64,000 bases of DNA. It comes from Lachnoclostridium sp. UBA5890. GTDB taxonomy: Bacteria; Bacillota; Clostridia; Lachnospirales; Lachnospiraceae. The DNA is taken from the NCBI GenBank assembly GCA_002431395.1, contig DJEU01000038.1, positions 1 to 64,000 on the forward strand, read 5' to 3'. The first letter of the stretch is position 1. Each line of letters opens with the position of its first letter. The notes beneath the pieces were generated by a model. That model was not told the DNA's origin and did not search any database. It saw only the letters and a list, made by a program, of their open reading frames with translations. Below are positions 17,988 to 26,354 of this stretch, one piece after another. A program made the translations under genes and the position numbers.

Positions 17988-18119
17988 CGGTTACTGAGAA
18001 ATCTTGTCAAAACCATGCACAAAAACGGCTTTACGGCAGAGCAGATAGCGGCAGCCACGGACAAGGCTGTGGAAGATGTGGAAGCCATGCTGGCGGATGG
18101 GGAGCCGGTATTTACATAG
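17988..18119 (+). pseudogene. Remnant of a nuclease/transposase-type gene (C-terminal tail only)
   Basis: An open frame of 43 codons without a start codon ends in TAG at 18117; an in-frame TGA at 17985 blocks it upstream. It encodes LLRNLVKTMHKNGFTAEQIA...VEDVEAMLADG. This resembles the C-terminal tail found on PD-(D/E)XK nuclease-family transposases (Rpn-like) of clostridia, as recalled and not searched. A promoter-like TTGTAT-16-TATAAT sits at 17928-17955, so the control region and tail may be all that survived an internal deletion. The family assignment is tentative; the lack of a start codon is plain. Confidence 0.45.
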
Positions 18120-18180
18120 TATGAAATTTTTGATACATATGTACAAATTTTCATATACCGAAACTATAAAAAAACATGCA

Positions 18181-18195
18181 AAAATTCCGAAAATT
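18181..18195. promoter_or_regulatory. Possible CodY binding site
   Basis: AAAATTCCGAAAATT differs at three positions from the published CodY consensus AATTTTCWGAAAATT. It lies about 60 bases upstream of the -35 box of the SHOCT-protein gene, and codY itself is 4 kb away. AT-rich DNA gives such matches by chance, so confidence is low. Confidence 0.3.
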
Positions 18196-18256
18196 TACGG
18201 GAAATCCAACCATATTGCAAATAATAAGAAATGTATGGAAAATTGAAAAAAAAACC

Positions 18257-18285
18257 TTGAAATCTCCCATGCTTCTTGCTATTAT
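18257..18285 (+). promoter_or_regulatory. Sigma-A promoter of the SHOCT-repeat gene
   Basis: TTGAAA (18257-18262), 17 bases, TATTAT (18280-18285). A leader of about 125 bases precedes the start codon. Confidence 0.6.
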
Positions 18286-18418
18286 ATTATAAGAGTACGA
18301 CTAAGAAAGAGTTCAGATAGCCGTTTTCCACGCCAATGGATTACGGATATTTTTGTCACTGGGAATAGATAGAGCTTCTCTTGGCGGCAGATGAATGAAT
18401 GAAAGGAGGTCACTTTCT

Positions 18419-20107
18419 ATGGAAGGGACGCAAATTTTTTCATGCAAATCTGGCAACAACATGAAAAATTTATTTGTGAAGAATAACGATGCTATGTTCC
18501 TTAAAGTGGAAAACAATAAGATTTCCGGTAAGGGATATGTATGTAATACGGAGGGGAAAAACGGTTACATAGATGAATTTGAGGTCGCAATCGATAAGAT
18601 TAGCGGAGTGAATGAGACTACATATCTGGGAGAACCCGCACTGGCAGTCAACACAAGACTGGATAACCTGTACGGCTCCAAAAAGGTACAGTTGGTATTT
18701 CCCCAGATGAAGAATATTGATTTGGCACTGAAGCTGCTCAGAAAGCTGCGTGATGAGAACGGTGCGGTGGACGAGACACCGAAGGCAGCACCCGCACCTG
18801 CGGCAGCAGCTCCGGCACCCGGTTCTGCCCTGATGGGAGGCGCAGGACAGGGATATACACCGACCAGCAGCTATGCACCCGGACAGCAGGCACCCAATGC
18901 ATTCCAGCAGCAGGTTGCTTCCGGTTCTGCTCTTATGCCTAAAGTGGGAGTAACTCCCGGCGTATCTGCAACAGCAGGCGCTTCTACAATCGGCGCGGCT
19001 ACTATGGGAGCATCTACGATTGCAGCAGCAGCTCCGGCACCTGCACCCGCTCCCTCAGCACCTACTCCGAAGCCGGTACAGCCCGCTCCTGCGGAGGAAT
19101 CTGAGGATGAAGAAAGCAGACGCAGCGAGGATGAGTTCAATGAGCGTATGGAAAAACTGCAGGTATTAAAAGACTGCGGTATTCTTGGTGAAAAAGAATA
19201 CAATGCCAAGAAGTTTGAACTTGTCAGCCAGTTCTGCGACCTGACCGATTTCAATGAGAAAATTCAGAAGCTTGTAGTACTGAAAGACTGCGGACTTCTT
19301 TCCGAAAAAGAATTTGAAGCAAACCGTACCGACATCATCAAAGAGTGCTGCGATACGGATGCCAATGATACCAAGACCTATCGTAAGAACATCCAGAAGC
19401 TTGTTTACTTACAGATTGGCGGTATTATTACCGATGAGGAGTATGAAAAGAATAAACAGATTATGGTGGACGATGTAAACTTCAAGCTTACAGATGACCC
19501 GGAACTGTTTATGCGCAAGTTAAAGAGATTACCCGTATTAAGGGACTGCCAGATGATTACCGACAAAGAGTATCATGAAAAGGTAGAAGCTCTTTACAAG
19601 CTGATTGAGATTGACTCTGCAGACTCCAACGAAGTCATGGTCAACAAGATGAATAAGTGGCCGATTCTGGTACAGGCAAGATACATTACCGAAACAGATT
19701 TGCAGGAGAAGCAGATGCCTCTTCTGGAAAGCTGCATGAAGATGCCGATGAACAGCCCCGAGGATATCAAGGCAGTTATCGAGAGACTGGTTACCTTAAA
19801 AGACGGCAACTGGTTGTCCGAAAACGATTTCGAAGCTAAAAAGCGTGAACTTTCCGCAAAGATTGATGCCATCCCCGATTACGAGACCCGCATCAAAATT
19901 TACGTGGCACTGCCTACCATGGGCTTCATTACCGAAGAAGAGTACGAAGCACAGAAGCAGAAATGCATCGATGAAATCTTCTCACCTTACTCCGGTATGG
20001 ATGAATTCAAGAAGCGTGTCAACAATCTGCTTACCTTACATAAAGCAGGCATGCTGACAGAAGATGAATTTGTATCTTACAAGACCAAACTTATGAGTGA
20101 TTTATAA
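18419..20107 (+). CDS. Protein with eight tandem SHOCT-like repeats and an N-terminal PH-like domain
   Basis: A 562-residue cytoplasmic protein; ATG 18419 follows AAAGGAGG. Residues 1-115 form a small beta-rich domain (MKNLFVKNNDAMFLKVENNKISGKGYV...), possibly a bacterial PH-like fold. Residues ~118-230 are an Ala/Pro-rich linker. The rest is eight copies of a ~33-residue helix-turn-helix unit with the pattern (K)LxxLKDCGxLsEkEFexkKxel, at about nucleotides 19138, 19249, 19378, 19507, 19636, 19768, 19885 and 20005 onward. This is the SHOCT pattern, normally present once at a protein's end. No signal peptide or membrane segment is seen. Function is unknown; a scaffold or oligomer-forming role is possible. 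It is monocistronic, with its own promoter and terminator. Confidence 0.82.
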   Translation: MEGTQIFSCKSGNNMKNLFVKNNDAMFLKVENNKISGKGYVCNTEGKNGYIDEFEVAIDKISGVNETTYLGEPALAVNTRLDNLYGSKKVQLVFPQMKNIDLALKLLRKLRDENGAVDETPKAAPAPAAAAPAPGSALMGGAGQGYTPTSSYAPGQQAPNAFQQQVASGSALMPKVGVTPGVSATAGASTIGAATMGASTIAAAAPAPAPAPSAPTPKPVQPAPAEESEDEESRRSEDEFNERMEKLQVLKDCGILGEKEYNAKKFELVSQFCDLTDFNEKIQKLVVLKDCGLLSEKEFEANRTDIIKECCDTDANDTKTYRKNIQKLVYLQIGGIITDEEYEKNKQIMVDDVNFKLTDDPELFMRKLKRLPVLRDCQMITDKEYHEKVEALYKLIEIDSADSNEVMVNKMNKWPILVQARYITETDLQEKQMPLLESCMKMPMNSPEDIKAVIERLVTLKDGNWLSENDFEAKKRELSAKIDAIPDYETRIKIYVALPTMGFITEEEYEAQKQKCIDEIFSPYSGMDEFKKRVNNLLTLHKAGMLTEDEFVSYKTKLMSDL

Positions 20108-20116
20108 AAATAAGCG

Positions 20117-20155
20117 ATTTCTCCTAAAAGGATGACTTTTAGGAGAAATTTTTTT
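20117..20155 (+). terminator. Strong rho-independent terminator after the SHOCT-repeat gene
   Basis: ATTTCTCCTAAAA, a short loop, TTTTAGGAGAAAT, then a run of T residues: a perfect 13-base stem with a T-tract. Confidence 0.92.
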
Positions 20156-20202
20156 GCAAAAATGTTGATTTTTACTTATTTTCATGAAGTTTCAAAAAAA
20201 AC

Positions 20203-20231
20203 TTGCACGGGCGTTGCTTTTGGTGTATAGT
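20203..20231 (+). promoter_or_regulatory. Sigma-A promoter of topA
   Basis: TTGCAC (20203-20208), 17 bases, TATAGT (20226-20231), about 40 bases upstream of the topA ATG and just after the preceding terminator. Confidence 0.7.
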
Positions 20232-20270
20232 GAAACGCGATTACAAAAATGGACAATCGGGGGAATAGAA

Positions 20271-22325
20271 ATGGCAAAATACCTGGTTATTGTGGAATCA
20301 CCCGCAAAAGTGAAAACGATAAAAAAGTTTTTAGGCTCCAATTATGAAGTGGCTGCCAGCAACGGACACGTAAGAGATTTCCCGAAGAGTACACTCGGAA
20401 TAGATGTGGAGCATGATTACGAGCCGAAGTATATTACCATCAGGGGCAAGGGGGAAGTGCTTGCCAATTTGCGCAAGCTTGTAAAAAAAGCAGACAAAGT
20501 ATATCTCGCAACCGACCCTGACCGCGAGGGGGAGGCTATTTCCTGGCATTTGTATTATGCCTTGAAACTGGAGAACAAAAAGACATACCGTATTACCTTT
20601 AACGAAATTACCAAGACGGCGGTAAAAGAGTCCCTGCAGCATGCCAGAGAGATAGATATGAACCTGGTAGATGCCCAGCAGGCAAGAAGATGCCTGGACC
20701 GTATGATTGGTTACCGGATATCCCCTCTTCTCTGGGCAAAGATTAAAAGGGGACTTTCTGCCGGACGTGTGCAGTCGGTGGCTCTTCGCATTATCTGCGA
20801 CAGAGAAAAGGAAATTGATGCGTTTATTCCGGAGGAGTACTGGACGCTGAATGCTTCCTTTGCCGTACCGGGAGAAAAGAAGCCCCTTGTGGCAAAATAT
20901 TACGGCACCAAGAACGGAAAGACGACGATTTCTAATAAGGAAGAATTGGATAAAATCAAGGAGTCCCTGAAAGGAGCGGACTATCAGATTACCGAGGTAA
21001 AGAAGGGGGAAAGAACGAAAAAAGCTCCCCTGCCGTTTACCACATCCACCCTGCAGCAGGAAGCCAGCAAAGTATTGAACTTTTCCCCTCAGAAAACCAT
21101 GCGCTTAGCACAGCAGCTTTACGAAGGTGTGGAAGTAAAGGGGGAAGGCACCATTGGTCTTATCACCTACCTGCGTACAGACTCAACCCGAGTATCCGAA
21201 GAAGCGGAGAAGATGGCGAAGGAATACATTGAAGCCCAGTACGGTGCGGAATATGCAGGCGAGGGTACGGAAAGAAAGCCGGGACAGAAAATTCAGGATG
21301 CCCATGAAGCCATCCGTCCGACTTCCATCAGCCGTATTCCCTTAAACTTAAAGAACCAGCTTCCGAGAGATTTGTTCCGTCTGTATCAGCTTATCTGGAA
21401 ACGCTTTACCGCAAGCCGGATGCAGGCGGCAAAATACGAAACCGTTTCCGTAAAAATAGGAGCGGGAGAGCAGATTTTCACAGTGGCATCTTCCAAGCTT
21501 TTATTTGACGGCTTTATGAGCGTATATACCCAGGAGGATGAGGAGAAGGAAGAAAACAATCTGTTGGCCGGTTCCCTGAGCAAAGATACCAAATTAACTT
21601 TTGAAGAATTTGAAGAAAAGCAGCACTTTACACAGCCCCCTGCCCATTATACCGAGGCATCCCTGGTAAGAGAGCTGGAGGAACTCGGCATCGGACGTCC
21701 CAGTACCTACGCACCGACCATTACCACCATTATGGCAAGACATTATGTGGTAAAGGAAAACAAGAACCTCTTTGTGACGGAACTGGGTGAAGTGGTCAAT
21801 AATATGATGCAGGAAGCCTTCCCGGCGATTGTGGATGTGAATTTCACAGCCAATCTGGAAACTCTTTTAGACGGCGTGGGAGAAGGAAAGGTCAACTGGA
21901 AAACCGTGGTTTCCAATTTCTATCCCGATTTGGACGAAGCGGTAAAGAAAGCGGAACAGGATCTGGCAAAGGTACAGATTGCGGACGAAGAGTCCGACGA
22001 AGTCTGCGAGCACTGCGGCAGAAAAATGGTGATTAAATACGGCCCTCACGGCAAGTTCTTAGCATGTCCCGGATTTCCGGAATGCCGCAATACCAAGCCT
22101 TATTTCGAGAAAATCGGAGTTGCCTGTCCGAAGTGCGGCAAGGATATTGTCATCAAAAAGACGAAAAAAGGCAGAAAATACTATGGCTGTATCGGCAATC
22201 CCGACTGTGATTTCATGGTATGGCAGAAGCCTTCCACAGAAAAGTGTCCGAAGTGCGGCTCCATGATGCTGCAGAAGGGCAATAAACTGGTTTGTATGAA
22301 CGAAGAGTGCGGATTTGTTAAATAG
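20271..22325 (+). CDS. topA: DNA topoisomerase I
   Basis: A 684-residue type IA topoisomerase that relaxes negative supercoils by cutting one strand. The TOPRIM domain starts at once (MAKYLVIVESPAKVKTI; acidic DPDREGEA), and the catalytic Tyr300 lies in TYLRTDSTRVS. Three C-terminal zinc ribbons are seen: CEHC...C, CPKC...C and CPKC...CMNEEC. The ATG at 20271 matches the family N-terminus and has GGGGGA upstream; the open frame extends further 5' but overlaps the promoter. topA next to codY and the fla/che operon is a conserved order in Firmicutes. Confidence 0.98.
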   Translation: MAKYLVIVESPAKVKTIKKFLGSNYEVAASNGHVRDFPKSTLGIDVEHDYEPKYITIRGKGEVLANLRKLVKKADKVYLATDPDREGEAISWHLYYALKLENKKTYRITFNEITKTAVKESLQHAREIDMNLVDAQQARRCLDRMIGYRISPLLWAKIKRGLSAGRVQSVALRIICDREKEIDAFIPEEYWTLNASFAVPGEKKPLVAKYYGTKNGKTTISNKEELDKIKESLKGADYQITEVKKGERTKKAPLPFTTSTLQQEASKVLNFSPQKTMRLAQQLYEGVEVKGEGTIGLITYLRTDSTRVSEEAEKMAKEYIEAQYGAEYAGEGTERKPGQKIQDAHEAIRPTSISRIPLNLKNQLPRDLFRLYQLIWKRFTASRMQAAKYETVSVKIGAGEQIFTVASSKLLFDGFMSVYTQEDEEKEENNLLAGSLSKDTKLTFEEFEEKQHFTQPPAHYTEASLVRELEELGIGRPSTYAPTITTIMARHYVVKENKNLFVTELGEVVNNMMQEAFPAIVDVNFTANLETLLDGVGEGKVNWKTVVSNFYPDLDEAVKKAEQDLAKVQIADEESDEVCEHCGRKMVIKYGPHGKFLACPGFPECRNTKPYFEKIGVACPKCGKDIVIKKTKKGRKYYGCIGNPDCDFMVWQKPSTEKCPKCGSMMLQKGNKLVCMNEECGFVK

Positions 22326-22357
22326 ACAGAAAATTAAAAAAATAAACAGATATTACA

Positions 22358-22386
22358 TTGAAAAATAAATTGATGTATGTTAAACT
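22358..22386 (+). promoter_or_regulatory. Sigma-A promoter of codY
   Basis: TTGAAA (22358-22363), 17 bases, TAAACT (22381-22386). Transcription would start about 55 bases before the codY ATG, so the leader includes the inverted repeats at 22412-22434. Confidence 0.55.
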
Positions 22387-22411
22387 GTAACAGTAATCGG
22401 TTTTTGGCTAA

Positions 22412-22434
22412 CAGGAGAAATTGTCTCCTGACAA
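22412..22434 (+). promoter_or_regulatory. Overlapping inverted repeats in the codY leader
   Basis: CAGGAGA-AATTG-TCTCCTG forms a 7-base-pair hairpin (22412-22430). The overlapping ATTGTC-TCCT-GACAAT (22419-22434) forms a second, exclusive one. The TCTCC strand could also pair with the GGAG of the ribosome site just downstream. This may be an operator or an RNA switch for codY translation; the repeats are visible, the role is not proven. Confidence 0.45.
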
Positions 22435-22449
22435 TCTGGAGGGTAGCAT

Positions 22450-23238
22450 ATGAGCAGCGTACAGTTATTGGACAAAACCAGAAAAATCGGAAAATTGTTA
22501 CACAACAACAATTCCAGTAAAGTGGTATTTAATGATATCTGCAGAGTCATGCGGGAAATCTTAAAATCCAACTGTCTTGTCATCAGTAAAAAGGGCAAAG
22601 TGCTCGGTGTCGGTAAACTGGACAATATCGAGCCCATTGCAGAGCTGATTGATGAGCATGTGGGCGGTTTTATCGACCCCATGCTGAATGAAAGACTGCT
22701 GGGCGTTCTTTCCACAAAGGAAAATGTCAATCTGGAGACGCTGGGGTTTGAAAAAACGGACTCAAAAAAATACCAGGCTATGGTGACTCCCATTGAGATT
22801 GCCGGCGAAAGACTGGGTACTTTATTTTTCTACAAATGCAATGAACAGTATGAAATAGACGATATTATTCTCTGCGAATACGGTACCACGGTGGTGGGGC
22901 TGGAAATGCTTAGGGCAGTTAACGAAGAGAGCGCCGAGGAGAGCAGAAAGCAGGCAGTTGTGAAATCTGCCATTTCCACACTGTCGTTTTCGGAGATGGA
23001 AGCCATTATCCATATCTTTGATGAACTGGATGGCATGGAAGGTATCCTGGTTGCCAGCAAGATTGCGGACAGAGTGGGAATTACCCGTTCCGTTATCGTG
23101 AATGCGCTGCGGAAGTTTGAAAGCGCGGGCGTTATCGAATCCCGTTCCTCCGGTATGAAGGGCACTTACATCAAGGTATTAAACGATGTGGTGTTTGACG
23201 AGATTGCAGAGTTAAAGAAAATGAACCAGAAGCAGTAA
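22450..23238 (+). CDS. codY: GTP- and branched-chain-amino-acid-sensing repressor CodY
   Basis: A 262-residue protein with the CodY N-terminal GAF domain (MSSVQLLDKTRKIGKLLHNN; ~residues 1-150) and a C-terminal winged helix (ASKIADRVGITRSVIVNALRKFESAGVIESRS). The recognition helix sequence GITRSVIVNALRKFESAG closely matches CodY of Bacillus. CodY responds to GTP and isoleucine/leucine/valine and represses many starvation genes, including fla/che in Bacillus. Its place before flgB is conserved. Start has GGAGG upstream; a terminator follows at 23291. Confidence 0.97.
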   Translation: MSSVQLLDKTRKIGKLLHNNNSSKVVFNDICRVMREILKSNCLVISKKGKVLGVGKLDNIEPIAELIDEHVGGFIDPMLNERLLGVLSTKENVNLETLGFEKTDSKKYQAMVTPIEIAGERLGTLFFYKCNEQYEIDDIILCEYGTTVVGLEMLRAVNEESAEESRKQAVVKSAISTLSFSEMEAIIHIFDELDGMEGILVASKIADRVGITRSVIVNALRKFESAGVIESRSSGMKGTYIKVLNDVVFDEIAELKKMNQKQ

Positions 23239-23290
23239 AGAAAAGAAAAACAATAAAATTCCGGCAAAAAGGATTTTGCACGGACGGCAA

Positions 23291-23327
23291 ACGGACTTGT
23301 GTATCTATACATAAAGTCCGTTTTTGT
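23291..23327 (+). terminator. Terminator after codY
   Basis: ACGGACTT...AAGTCCGT with an inner GTGTAT/ATACAT pairing and a following TTTTT. It separates codY from the flagellar operon. Confidence 0.85.
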
Positions 23328-23338
23328 TTCTTAACATC

Positions 23339-23382
23339 AAAAAACATTGTATTTTTTGATAAAAAACATTGTATTTTTTGAT
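23339..23382. repeat. Perfect 22-bp tandem duplication upstream of flgB
   Basis: Two adjacent identical 22-base copies (23339-23360 and 23361-23382), each an A6 run, CATTGTA, then a T6 run and GAT. The first copy with its left flank forms the inverted repeat ATCAAAAAA-CATTGTA-TTTTTTGAT. The second copy contains the likely -35 hexamer of the flgB promoter. This looks like a doubled operator or a recently duplicated promoter element at the head of the flagellar operon. Confidence 0.75.
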
Positions 23383-23396
23383 GAAATATATATAAT
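23369..23396 (+). promoter_or_regulatory. Promoter at the head of the flagellar operon
   Basis: TTGTAT (23369-23374), 16 bases, TATAAT (23391-23396), about 55 bases upstream of the flgB ATG. The -35 box falls inside the second copy of the 22-bp repeat. Confidence 0.6.
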
Positions 23397-23451
23397 TGTA
23401 AGAGTATCAGTATGCGTGAAAATTTACCTAAAACCGGAAAGGGGTTACCAT

Positions 23452-23844
23452 ATGATTAATACCAATGTCTTTGATTATGTCAATGTACTGGATAAAGCGG
23501 CGGATGCAGCATGGATGAGAAACAATGCCATCAGCAACAATATCTCCAACGCTACCACACCGGGATATAAAAGACAGGATGTGGCTTTTGAGTCGGAGCT
23601 GGCAAAAGCGATAGGCAGAAGCAGCAGTACAGCCAATCTGGATCAGAGAGTGGCGGCTGCCGGCAAAAAAGGAATTACACCTAAGGCTTATACGGATCTG
23701 ACGGGCTATTCCTACAGACTGGACGGCAACAACGTGGATATTGAAACGGAAAACGTAGCGCTGGCGGAAAACCAGATAAAGTATATGTACCTGATGGAAA
23801 CCATCAATCAGGAATTCCAGAATCTGCAGGGCGTAATGAAATAG
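23452..23844 (+). CDS. flgB: Flagellar basal-body rod protein FlgB
   Basis: A 130-residue proximal rod subunit. It has the family's N-terminal rod motif NNISNATTPGYKRQDV and the C-terminal coiled segment that ends VMLENQ-like (ALAENQIKYMYLMETINQEFQNL). ATG 23452 follows AAAGGGG and matches the family start. It is the first gene of the flg/fli/che run and is secreted through the flagellar export gate without a cleaved signal. Confidence 0.95.
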   Translation: MINTNVFDYVNVLDKAADAAWMRNNAISNNISNATTPGYKRQDVAFESELAKAIGRSSSTANLDQRVAAAGKKGITPKAYTDLTGYSYRLDGNNVDIETENVALAENQIKYMYLMETINQEFQNLQGVMK

Positions 23845-23898
23845 TGACGCCGTAAGGGCTGCAGAGTTTACAGGGGAGAGAAAGGAACGGATACTTAT

Positions 23899-24345
23899 AT
23901 GAGCATGTTTACAGCATTTAACATCAATGCTTCCGGACTTACGGCACAGAGATACCGTATGGACATTATTTCCGAGAACGTGGCAAATGCCAATACGACA
24001 AGAACGGCGGACGGCACACCCTACCGCAGAAAGGTAGTGACCTTTGAGGAAAAAGCGGGCGGCGTGGAAAAGTTCGGCGCTGTATTCAATAAGGCGAAAA
24101 ACAATTACTGCGGCAACGGCGTAAAGGTGGATGCCGTGACGGAGGATACCTGGACGGAGATGAATAAGGTGTACGACCCGTCCCATCCCGATGCGGACGA
24201 AAACGGCTACGTTACATATCCGAATGTGAATATCATTACGGAAATGACCAATTTAATTGATGCGAGCCGCGCTTACGAAGCAAACTCCACCGCCTTTAAC
24301 GCCAGCAAGTCAATCGCACAGCAGGCGCTCAATATGGGCAAATAA
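23899..24345 (+). CDS. flgC: Flagellar basal-body rod protein FlgC
   Basis: A 148-residue rod subunit. It starts MSMFTAFNINASGLTAQRYRMDIISENVANANTT, the standard rod-protein N-terminus, and ends with the conserved NLIDASRAYEANSTAFNASKSIAQQALNMGK helix. It follows flgB by 54 bases and precedes fliE, as in Bacillus. Confidence 0.96.
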   Translation: MSMFTAFNINASGLTAQRYRMDIISENVANANTTRTADGTPYRRKVVTFEEKAGGVEKFGAVFNKAKNNYCGNGVKVDAVTEDTWTEMNKVYDPSHPDADENGYVTYPNVNIITEMTNLIDASRAYEANSTAFNASKSIAQQALNMGK

Positions 24346-24369
24346 ACAGTGGGAAAGGGTTAAAAGGAA

Positions 24370-24729
24370 ATGGATATTTCAACTACTCTGGCTGGCGTGC
24401 GTTCCACTGACATTGCACAGAATGCCGCAGCTATTGGCTTAAATTCATCAAACGGAATGATTGGAAAAGTACGGGCAGGGGAAAGCCTGTCTGCGGAGGG
24501 TACTATGTTTGATACGCTCCTTAATTCCGCAATCGACAATCTGAAAACAACAAACGGTTATCTTTCCGATGCCGAGAACGAAAAAATCAAATTCGCTCTG
24601 GGTGAGACGGAAAATACACATGACCTTATGATTTCCATGTATAAAGCATCTACGGCAAGACAGTATACGGTGGCAGTGAGAGACAAGCTCCTGGAGGCTT
24701 ACAGGGAAATTATGAACATCCAGATGTAA
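24370..24729 (+). CDS. fliE: Flagellar hook-basal body protein FliE
   Basis: A 119-residue adaptor joining the MS ring to the rod. The C-terminal half carries the FliE signature (ENTHDLMISMYKASTARQYTVAVRDKLLEAYREIMNIQM). Length and position between flgC and fliF are typical. Confidence 0.93.
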   Translation: MDISTTLAGVRSTDIAQNAAAIGLNSSNGMIGKVRAGESLSAEGTMFDTLLNSAIDNLKTTNGYLSDAENEKIKFALGETENTHDLMISMYKASTARQYTVAVRDKLLEAYREIMNIQM

Positions 24730-24752
24730 ATTTCGGCTAAGGAGAAACAATC

Positions 24753-26351
24753 ATGCCTGACAGGATTAAAAAGATATTAGATAAAGTACTGGCCTGGTGG
24801 AATAAATTTACGACCAAGCAGAAGACCATTATCGTGGGTGCTTCCGCCGCCGTGATTTTTACGTTTGCCATTTTAATCTGGGCGTTCACAAAACCGCAGT
24901 ATACCCAGTTCCAGCAGTGCAGTTCGACCGCGGAAGCTTCCAAGGTCATAGAAATACTTGACAGCAACAGTATTGAATACAAGACCTCTACGGACGGTCT
25001 TCGGATACAGGTAAAGAACAGCCAGTTGTCCGCAGCCAACTTGGCACTTGGCGCTGCAGGCTATATTCCGGATGACTATACGCTGGACGAGGCGCTTTCC
25101 GGCGGCTTTTCTTCCACACAGTCCGATACCCAGAAGCGGTATGCCAACTATCTGGAGAAGCAGCTCGTAAAGGATATCTGCAACATAGAGTCCGTAAACA
25201 GCGCTACGGTAAAACTGAATATACCGGACAATACCGGTACCCTGATTGCAACCGACCAGGAGTCTTCCGCGTGGATTCAGCTTTCTTTAAAGGACAAATT
25301 CACGCAGGATCAGGCGCTTACGGTTGCCAAGGCAGTTGCTACGGCGCTGGGCAATACGTCCACGGCAAACATTACCATCACGGATACCAATGCCAACCTT
25401 TTGTTCTCCGGTGAAGAGGATTACTCCACCGCGGGAGTGGCAGGCAATATGCTGGAGCTCCGTTCCCAGGCAGAGAGCCTGGTGGGTTCCGAAGTTAAGA
25501 AGGTCATGGTAGGCTCCAGACAGTTTGATATGGTGGAAGTTGCATGCAGACTGGATATTGATTTTTCGGAATACGAGAAAACGGTGCATGAATACTATGC
25601 CAACAGCGGCAGGGACGAGGGTATGCTTTCCCACAGGGAAACCACGGAAGACACCAATACCTCCGGCAGCGGCGGCATTCCCGGCACCGATTCTAACAAT
25701 GAAGTTACATACCAGTACCAGACCGGCACGGATACGGAAAGCTCCTCTACTTCCAAATTGGAGGATTTCCTGCCGAATGAAAGCCTGAGTGTGCAGAACC
25801 TTCCGGCAGGCGTTATCAATTACAGCAATTCCAGCCTTTCCCTGACGGCGATTTCCTATCGCGTCATCAAGGAAGAGGATGCCAAGAACCAGGGGCTTCT
25901 GGACGGCATCACCTGGGATCAGTACAAAGCAGCCAATGATGCATATACCAAAATAGATGTTGACCAGGATTTTTACAGTCTGGTTTCCACGGCTACCGGC
26001 ATTCCGGCGGATGCCATTACCATTATGGCTTATGAGGTTCCCCAGTTTATTGACAAAGAGGGAGCGTCCGAGGAGCAGATAAGCATTGCAGTATCCGTTA
26101 TTCTGGTATTGCTTATTCTGGCAATTTTAGCATTTGTTATCATCCACAGCATGATGGCGGGTAAGGAAGTACAGAAGGAAGAAGAGCTTTCCGTAGAGTC
26201 CTTACTGCAGTCCACACCGGATGAAACCGTAGAAGATATTGAACTGGAATCCAAGTCGGAAACCAGAAAGATGATAGAAAAATTTGTGGATGAAAATCCG
26301 GAGGCCGCTGCGAACTTACTGCGCAACTGGCTGAACGAAGATTGGGGGTAA
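24753..26351 (+). CDS. fliF: Flagellar MS-ring protein FliF
   Basis: A 532-residue membrane protein with an N-terminal membrane helix (~residues 26-47), a large extracytoplasmic YscJ/FliF region (AANLALGAAGYIPDDYTLDE, QKRYANYLEKQLVKDI) and a second helix near 449-472. The short cytoplasmic tail (RKMIEKFVDENPEAAANLLRNWLNED) is the FliG-binding segment. It forms the base of the motor. The fliG gene begins 3 bases later. Confidence 0.97.
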   Translation: MPDRIKKILDKVLAWWNKFTTKQKTIIVGASAAVIFTFAILIWAFTKPQYTQFQQCSSTAEASKVIEILDSNSIEYKTSTDGLRIQVKNSQLSAANLALGAAGYIPDDYTLDEALSGGFSSTQSDTQKRYANYLEKQLVKDICNIESVNSATVKLNIPDNTGTLIATDQESSAWIQLSLKDKFTQDQALTVAKAVATALGNTSTANITITDTNANLLFSGEEDYSTAGVAGNMLELRSQAESLVGSEVKKVMVGSRQFDMVEVACRLDIDFSEYEKTVHEYYANSGRDEGMLSHRETTEDTNTSGSGGIPGTDSNNEVTYQYQTGTDTESSSTSKLEDFLPNESLSVQNLPAGVINYSNSSLSLTAISYRVIKEEDAKNQGLLDGITWDQYKAANDAYTKIDVDQDFYSLVSTATGIPADAITIMAYEVPQFIDKEGASEEQISIAVSVILVLLILAILAFVIIHSMMAGKEVQKEEELSVESLLQSTPDETVEDIELESKSETRKMIEKFVDENPEAAANLLRNWLNEDWG

Positions 26352-26354
26352 ACT

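Larger units (their letters stand above)
17863..18394. other. Gene-poor interval between the methyltransferase and SHOCT-protein genes
   Basis: About 530 bases with no complete gene. It holds a promoter-like pair at 17928-17955, the gene remnant at 17988-18119, an imperfect AT-rich inverted repeat at about 18121-18154 centred on ACATATGT, a CodY-box-like site at 18181-18195 and the promoter of the next gene at 18257-18285. The rest is AT-rich with nothing recognised. Confidence 0.6.

Noticed and set aside
23405..23430. CodY box upstream of flgB
   Set aside because: Only the GAAAATT half is present; the full 15-base match has about six mismatches.
23428..24186. 252-codon open frame on the minus strand across flgB-flgC
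   Set aside because: It lies wholly opposite two well-supported rod genes, has no ribosome site and matches no family.
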